A stretch of DNA of 28,979 nt from the NCBI GenBank assembly GCA_041740995.1, contig JBGSKY010000277.1, positions 1 through 28,979 of the forward strand. The letters are read 5' to 3'. Each line of letters starts with the position of its first letter. Position 1 is the stretch's first letter. Positions 24,410-28,979 of this stretch are shown piece by piece. Position numbers and translations under genes: made by a program. Source of the DNA: JBGSKY01 sp041740995. GTDB taxonomy: Bacteria > Planctomycetota > Planctomycetia > Pirellulales > Pirellulaceae. The notes beneath the pieces are model-generated. The model worked only from the letters and a program-made list of their open reading frames with translations, made no database searches and was not told the origin of the DNA.

Positions 24410-25636
24410 GTGAATCCAACTTATATTGACACCGATGAGAGCCTTGAGGAGTTTTGTCGCCATTTAGACGACTGCGCACTCATCGCCTTCGATACCGAAT
24501 TCGTCGCCGAAGATACTTACAAGCCCGAACTCTGTTTGGTCCAGGTCGCGACGCCGACGCAGACTGCCATCATCGATCCCTACGGTTGCCGTTCGATTGA
24601 CTCGTTCTGGGATCGAATCGTCGATCCAGGCAAAAAGATCATTGTCCACGCCGGGCGTGAAGAATCTTTATTCTGCTATCGAGCAACTGGCAAGATGATT
24701 ACTGGCCTGTTCGATGTGCAGTTGGCGGCTGGTTTCCTTGGATACGAATATCCGATTTCATATGGCAATCTGGTCAGCCGCTTGGTCGGCGTTCAACTCG
24801 ATAAAGAAGAAACGCGCAGCGATTGGCGACGCCGACCACTCAGCAGCCAGCAGCTAAAATACGCCGTACAAGATGTTCGTGATTTGCCGACTATCTATAA
24901 AACGCTCTCAGAGAGCCTCCAGGCTCGTGGTCGCTACGAATGGCTGGTCGAAGAATCCGCGATTCGGCAGAGCGAATTGATTGCTTTCGAAACAGACGAA
25001 CAATGGTTCCGGATGTCCGGCTTGCAGGCGCTTCCTCGGCAATCGCTCGGTATTGCATTGGCCCTTTGGCGATGGCGCGATTCAGAAGGGCGCCGTCGAG
25101 ACATACCGCCGCGTCGCATTTTGCGCGATGACTTGCTGGTTGAGCTGGCCAAACGAAAATCTTCGGACACGCGACGAATGGCTAGCCTGCGGGGCATGGA
25201 ACAGCGAAACCTAAAACAACAACTGCAAACGATTGCCGATGTGATCGAATCGGCCAAGGAAGATGAAATTCCGCCATGGCCAATTCGCAGCCGACTTCCT
25301 CGGGTGCAACCCTCAACAATGCTCACGCAGTTCCTCGCGTCGGCGTTGGCAAGCATCTGTCGTCGAAAAAAGATTGCGGCCAGCATCGTCGGCACGTCTG
25401 AAGATATAAAAGCTTTCGTCAGCTATCGGCTGGCGAAAGGGGCAGTCGAAGTGGACGAAGTTCCCGCGTTGACAAAAGGCTGGCGGGCCGAAATCGTCGG
25501 TCGCGTACTGGATGACTTACTCAGCGGCAAATCGTCGATCCGCATTCAAAACCCGCTCAGCGATGTTCCATTGAAAGTGCTGACCGAAGACGATAGCACA
25601 GAGGACGATAGCGCGGTCGAGTCCGACGACGAATAA
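24410..25636 (+). CDS. rnd: Ribonuclease D (DEDDy exonuclease with HRDC domain)
   Basis: 3'-to-5' exoribonuclease, known for trimming tRNA and other stable RNA precursors. 408 residues from a GTG start. The catalytic domain (about 1-175) has FDTEF with D28 and E30, and Y151/D155 in YAVQDVRDL, matching the DEDDy pattern. The Exo II position, however, is E85 in HAGREES where E. coli RNase D has Asp. The conserved D102 in FDVQLAA is kept. An HRDC domain follows at about 205-285 (ALALWRWRDSEGRRRDIPPRRILRDDLL). The tail is acidic. It diverges from mfnB and is convergent with the ABC permease gene only 8 nt away. Confidence 0.9.
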   Translation: MNPTYIDTDESLEEFCRHLDDCALIAFDTEFVAEDTYKPELCLVQVATPTQTAIIDPYGCRSIDSFWDRIVDPGKKIIVHAGREESLFCYRATGKMITGLFDVQLAAGFLGYEYPISYGNLVSRLVGVQLDKEETRSDWRRRPLSSQQLKYAVQDVRDLPTIYKTLSESLQARGRYEWLVEESAIRQSELIAFETDEQWFRMSGLQALPRQSLGIALALWRWRDSEGRRRDIPPRRILRDDLLVELAKRKSSDTRRMASLRGMEQRNLKQQLQTIADVIESAKEDEIPPWPIRSRLPRVQPSTMLTQFLASALASICRRKKIAASIVGTSEDIKAFVSYRLAKGAVEVDEVPALTKGWRAEIVGRVLDDLLSGKSSIRIQNPLSDVPLKVLTEDDSTEDDSAVESDDE

Positions 25637-25644
25637 ACATCCGC

Positions 25645-27987
25645 TTAGACGTCTTGTCGCTGCAAGTAAAAACAACTTATGACTAGCATGACGAAGATAA
25701 ACAGACCATTGGACCAAATCGGTGTCCAATAGTCAGGCGGCGCTTCAGCTTCCTCCAATTCATCTGTCTGACGACCAAAAGCGAACGGGCTTTTCGTCGA
25801 TAAGACACCGCGAATAATTTCGCTCAGCGCCGCAGGCTTGGGGTTCACACTGTAAAACGGGCGAACAATGGTCCAATAAGTCCATTGCAATGTACTCCAC
25901 TTGGGCGAAAATCCGGCTGACGTAGACGTACTTCCCGATTTCAAAAAATCGACGCGGTTAGCTTTTCGACAGATCGCCAGTCGATTGTCGTCGGTCATCG
26001 CAATCGCTGTCGCATCTCGAATACCGGTGACAATATCAGCGGTGTCTGCGTTAGCAGAGGCGCGCACAATTCGCGATTCACCATTGAGGATCAAGAACGA
26101 GCCGTCGGACCAATCGACTTCGATTTCTTGCGGACGTTGCACTTTTAGCAAACTGGCCACGTCTGATCGCAGTGACCATGTTAATGTATCGACTGAAAAG
26201 GCAAGTTCATGATCGGTCATTACTAAACAAGTTTGTTTGTTGCACTCGATCAATGCCAACGTCGAATCGGGAAATTCCAATGTCAATTCGCCGATGACTT
26301 CGTATCGATCGGCCGGTTCACCGATGATCCGCCGCAGTTTAATCAGCCGCCGCCCCGAAAGTAAGGCAATATCTTCACTGTCTGGAATCTGAGCGACATC
26401 GATCGGTGTTTGCAAAACAAAATCGTCCGGCGTCATTTTACGAAACGTTTCGCTTTTAGGAAAAATTGGTAGCGGGATCATGCCAAACAAAGTCGGTTGA
26501 GGACGATCGTTCCGCGCCGCTTCAATGTCCAGCTCAAAAAGTCCTAATTCGCTGACGATTAGAACGCGGCCATTGATCGATTTCATACGACGCGTTCGCG
26601 AAGGGAGCTCTGGCAAAGTATCGATCCGTTGTTCGCTCCACAGCGGCGCGATCGCTTGACTATCATCGTTCGATTTGGCGCTGCCTACTTTATCTGCGCT
26701 GAAGTCGGAAACTTGCAATCGAACACGATCGCTTTGCACGCCCATGAACGGATTCCATTCAGGACGTCCGAAGACTAACAATTGTTTATCTTCGATCCAA
26801 CATGGCCCCAAAATTCGTCGATTCATATCGCCTTCGTTCCCGATCGTTTGCCAAGCCTGCGATTGGCCGTCCCAGATTTGCAACTGCCCACGCCGACTGG
26901 CTGCGAGCCATTGACCGTCAATAGCCGTTAGCTTCGTGAGCTGAGGCAGCTCAACGGCCCAAGCTTTCATCTGCTCGTGAGTCACGCCGATGACAAAGCA
27001 GAAGGCCCAAAAGAGGGCTACAAACACAATCGAAACGATTGCGTTTTTCCAAACCAATCCAGCCAGCATTGAGACGCTGTAATAAATCATAAAAACGAAA
27101 ACGAAGATCGGAATGCACCACAGGATTCCAGTGTTCCAAATCTGAAGACGTGTCCCCATCAAAAAATAGACGCCAATCAGCAGATATGCGACGTTGATTA
27201 CGATGAAGCCAATGCCGCCCGCGAACTTCGCGATCAACAACCCGCTTCGCGAAATCGGTTTGCTCAGCAATAGGGCCATTGAACCGGGTGCAAACATGTC
27301 GGGAATCAAATTGCTGGTCACGATGATGGCAACAAAGATACCGACAATGCCCAAAGCGATCTGCAACACTAGTGGCAGTAAGCCACCTTCGATAAAGGGT
27401 TGCAAACCGGAGCGAGAAACCGGAATCGCGTTGCCGATTTTAAGTCCGCCATATCCAAACCATATCGAGCTACCGTTGCTCATGCGAAGGCAAGCCGGAA
27501 AGGCCAACTCAACCAGTCGGCGATTTAGTTTCGCCAACCGCGCGGCATTGAGTTGCGTCGGATCAGAATCTTTCAATTCATCGGCAATTTCCGAACGTTT
27601 GCTTGCCGTTGGCCACGCTTGGACCGAGTAAAGCTCTGCGTTGTCGAGCGCTGCGTTTAGCCCGTTCGCCAGCACGCCCATCCGTACCGGCGGACTAGCA
27701 TTTGGACCAATTCGAATCAGCTCGCGCTGGAAAGCTGGATCGAGCGCCGACCAAACCCGTTTTTGAGCTTCGCTACCACCCTCACCTTTTGCAGCAACCA
27801 ATTCCGTGACCAGTCGATCGCGGTTAATGATGCTGTCAGCAGTGAACTGAAAATCAGCCCCTTCAATCCACCCGAATGGAGCGATTGCGCACAACAGCAC
27901 AGTCCAACCGGCCAGCAAGATCCACAACACGCGCGACTTGAGCGCTTCGAAAAACGAATCGTATATGACCGCAAAATATGGTCTCAT
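25645..27987 (-). CDS. ABC-2 type transporter permease with large inserted beta-rich domain
   Basis: A 780-residue membrane protein, the permease partner of the ATPase gene upstream. The first helix is at about 21-38 (VLWILLAGWTVLLCAIAP). Helices of the ABC-2 type follow at about 215-360, with PDMFAPGSMALLLSKPISRSGLLIAKF as the typical cytosolic coupling region. Residues about 365-700 are beta-rich and carry repeated GQWLAASRRGQLQIWDG-like and GRVLIVSELGLFELDI-like blades, suggesting a beta-propeller. The last helix is at about 756-774 (LFIFVMLVISCFYLQ). Usual ABC-2 permeases are 250-450 residues, so the insert is the odd part. It starts 23 nt after the ATPase stop. Confidence 0.83.
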   Translation of the reverse strand: MRPYFAVIYDSFFEALKSRVLWILLAGWTVLLCAIAPFGWIEGADFQFTADSIINRDRLVTELVAAKGEGGSEAQKRVWSALDPAFQRELIRIGPNASPPVRMGVLANGLNAALDNAELYSVQAWPTASKRSEIADELKDSDPTQLNAARLAKLNRRLVELAFPACLRMSNGSSIWFGYGGLKIGNAIPVSRSGLQPFIEGGLLPLVLQIALGIVGIFVAIIVTSNLIPDMFAPGSMALLLSKPISRSGLLIAKFAGGIGFIVINVAYLLIGVYFLMGTRLQIWNTGILWCIPIFVFVFMIYYSVSMLAGLVWKNAIVSIVFVALFWAFCFVIGVTHEQMKAWAVELPQLTKLTAIDGQWLAASRRGQLQIWDGQSQAWQTIGNEGDMNRRILGPCWIEDKQLLVFGRPEWNPFMGVQSDRVRLQVSDFSADKVGSAKSNDDSQAIAPLWSEQRIDTLPELPSRTRRMKSINGRVLIVSELGLFELDIEAARNDRPQPTLFGMIPLPIFPKSETFRKMTPDDFVLQTPIDVAQIPDSEDIALLSGRRLIKLRRIIGEPADRYEVIGELTLEFPDSTLALIECNKQTCLVMTDHELAFSVDTLTWSLRSDVASLLKVQRPQEIEVDWSDGSFLILNGESRIVRASANADTADIVTGIRDATAIAMTDDNRLAICRKANRVDFLKSGSTSTSAGFSPKWSTLQWTYWTIVRPFYSVNPKPAALSEIIRGVLSTKSPFAFGRQTDELEEAEAPPDYWTPIWSNGLFIFVMLVISCFYLQRQDV

Positions 27988-28010
27988 GCATGAAGCTTTC
28001 GATGGCTAGT

Positions 28011-28979
28011 CTATCGCGCGGGGTAAGGCTGTTGTTCGGACGCTTGAACGTATCGCATAAAGACTTGCTCCAAGCGCGGCCGAACTTGTGTGATGTTCAA
28101 GATGCTGATGTTTGCCGATCGCAAGCTATCGATCAACGCGTTCAAAAGCTGCTGATCGTTGCCATGCAATGTCAGCGTGTGTTGTTGAGGAACCGACGCC
28201 GCAATATCTATCGTCGCCACTTCGTCGTCGAAATTGTTTTCCGTTTTTCGCGGACTCTGGTCCAGCGGCGAATCGATAACCAGTAGTTTTCCGTCCTGCA
28301 GCGGTTCTGGCGCGGTGAATCGCTCAAGGTCGCCGGCGACTTCCAGACGCACGACGGTCGGTTGTTCGTGTTCGATCTGCGAGAGCAGTGTTCCGATATT
28401 ACCATTTGCAACGACTTGGCCCGACACCATAATCGCAAACTCGTCGCACATCATTTCGACTTCTTGCAGTATGTGGCTGTTGACGAATATCGTTTTGCCA
28501 TCGTCACGAAGCCGTTCGATGCAAGTTCGAATATGGTGACGCCCGACGGGATCGAGCCCATCAGTTGGTTCGTCCAGAAACAAAAGTTCGGGCTCGTGCA
28601 GCAGCGCCTGCGCTAGGCCGAGTCGCTGCTTCATGCCTTTGGAATACGTTCGCACCAAATTTTTTTCACGACCTTTCAAACCGACCAAATCAATGAGCCC
28701 AGGTATACGTTGAGCGATCGTCGATTCTTTCATTCGCGACAATCGTCCCAGAAAATAAAGCGCCGAAATGGCGGTGTGATGTCGCGCGACGTGGAAGTGT
28801 TCCGGAAGATAGCCAATCTTAGTTCGAACAGATTGTTGCCAGTGTGGTTGCGAAAAAATGGTGGCGGAACCTTTTTGAGGTCGCAAGATGCCGAGCAAAA
28901 TCTTGACCAGCGTTGTCTTGCCAGCACCGTTGGGGCCGAGCAGTCCGAAGATCGAACCGCGTGGAACTTGCAAATTTAT
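28011..28979 (-). CDS. ABC transporter ATP-binding protein (5' end beyond the window)
   Basis: The ATPase of an ABC-2 type exporter, incomplete at its N-terminus. The first visible residues are INLQVPRGS, so the gene continues past 28979; a TTG at 28973 is not a credible start. Seen in order: Walker A GPNGAGKTT, Q-loop region GYLPE, ABC signature YSKGMKQRLGLAQALL, Walker B ELLFLDEPTDGLDP and H-loop NSH. The C-terminal third is less conserved (DDEVATIDIAASVPQQH), as in CcmA/NatA-like ATPases. About 30 residues should be missing. It is co-transcribed with the permease gene. The transported substrate is unknown. Confidence 0.93.
   Translation of the reverse strand: MNLQVPRGSIFGLLGPNGAGKTTLVKILLGILRPQKGSATIFSQPHWQQSVRTKIGYLPEHFHVARHHTAISALYFLGRLSRMKESTIAQRIPGLIDLVGLKGREKNLVRTYSKGMKQRLGLAQALLHEPELLFLDEPTDGLDPVGRHHIRTCIERLRDDGKTIFVNSHILQEVEMMCDEFAIMVSGQVVANGNIGTLLSQIEHEQPTVVRLEVAGDLERFTAPEPLQDGKLLVIDSPLDQSPRKTENNFDDEVATIDIAASVPQQHTLTLHGNDQQLLNALIDSLRSANISILNITQVRPRLEQVFMRYVQASEQQPYPAR

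Noticed and set aside
1..28979. tRNA, rRNA, CRISPR, insertion sequence, prophage or toxin-antitoxin content
   Set aside because: No T-loop-like GTTCRANNC with an acceptor stem, no spaced direct repeats, no transposase or integrase motifs, and no paired small toxin and antitoxin frames were seen on either strand.

Overview
The window looks like a chromosomal segment of a planctomycete, most likely from the Pirellulaceae or a related group. This rests on family content. It has a DUF1592-type cytochrome paired with a Tat-exported DUF1552 protein, a PEP-CTERM protein ending in an Arg/Lys-rich tail, a squalene-cyclase-like/DUF4159 protein, a bacterial MfnB (a methanofuran-pathway enzyme kept by planctomycetes), and several long exported proteins of unknown role. 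Base composition is moderate and genes sit on both strands in short transcription units. There are no tRNA or rRNA genes, CRISPR arrays, transposases, integrases or phage genes, so this reads as stable core-like DNA rather than an island.

Layout. 115-3886 (+): DUF1592 cytochrome and DUF1552 protein. 3908-5314 (-): a dihydropyrimidinase/hydantoinase-family hydrolase with a full metal-ligand set. 5531-5857 (+): hisE. 5937-6566 (-): a YdeI-like protein with an N-terminal Cys/His cluster. 6707-8184 (-): a two-gene c-di-GMP cassette, HD-GYP then PilZ, overlapping by 4 nt and closed by a clear intrinsic terminator. 8394-9320 (-): a PEP-CTERM protein with a long-stem hairpin behind it. 9321-10017: the only long non-coding gap. 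10018-13740 (+): a large membrane-anchored protein and a TlpA-like thioredoxin protein. 13828-14307 (-): the peroxiredoxin bcp. 14602-15309 (+): rsfS and a small two-helix membrane protein, followed by a hairpin-rich convergent gap. 15517-19901 (-): a DUF4159 protein overlapping tsaD by 4 nt, then an ankyrin protein. 20007-22952 (-): thioesterase, ankyrin lipoprotein, alpha/beta hydrolase and a small membrane protein. 23353-24132 (-): mfnB. 24410-25636 (+): an RNase D with an unusual active-site substitution. 25645-28979 (-): an ABC-2 type exporter whose permease carries a large probable beta-propeller domain; its ATPase gene runs off the window end.

How the genes fit together. The two clearest functional units are the HD-GYP/PilZ pair (turnover and sensing of one second messenger, made from one message) and the ABC ATPase/permease pair. 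Housekeeping functions are scattered singly among planctomycete-specific genes: hisE (histidine synthesis), tsaD (tRNA t6A), rsfS (ribosome silencing), bcp (peroxide defence) and rnd (RNA processing). mfnB implies that the cell makes methanofuran for tetrahydromethanopterin-linked C1 oxidation. I found no convincing wholly new defence or mobile system. The best leads are the coupled HD-GYP/PilZ cassette, the tandem DUF4159 duplication coupled to tsaD, the mfnB neighbourhood, the RNase D variant, and a 27-bp element repeated upstream of two unrelated genes.
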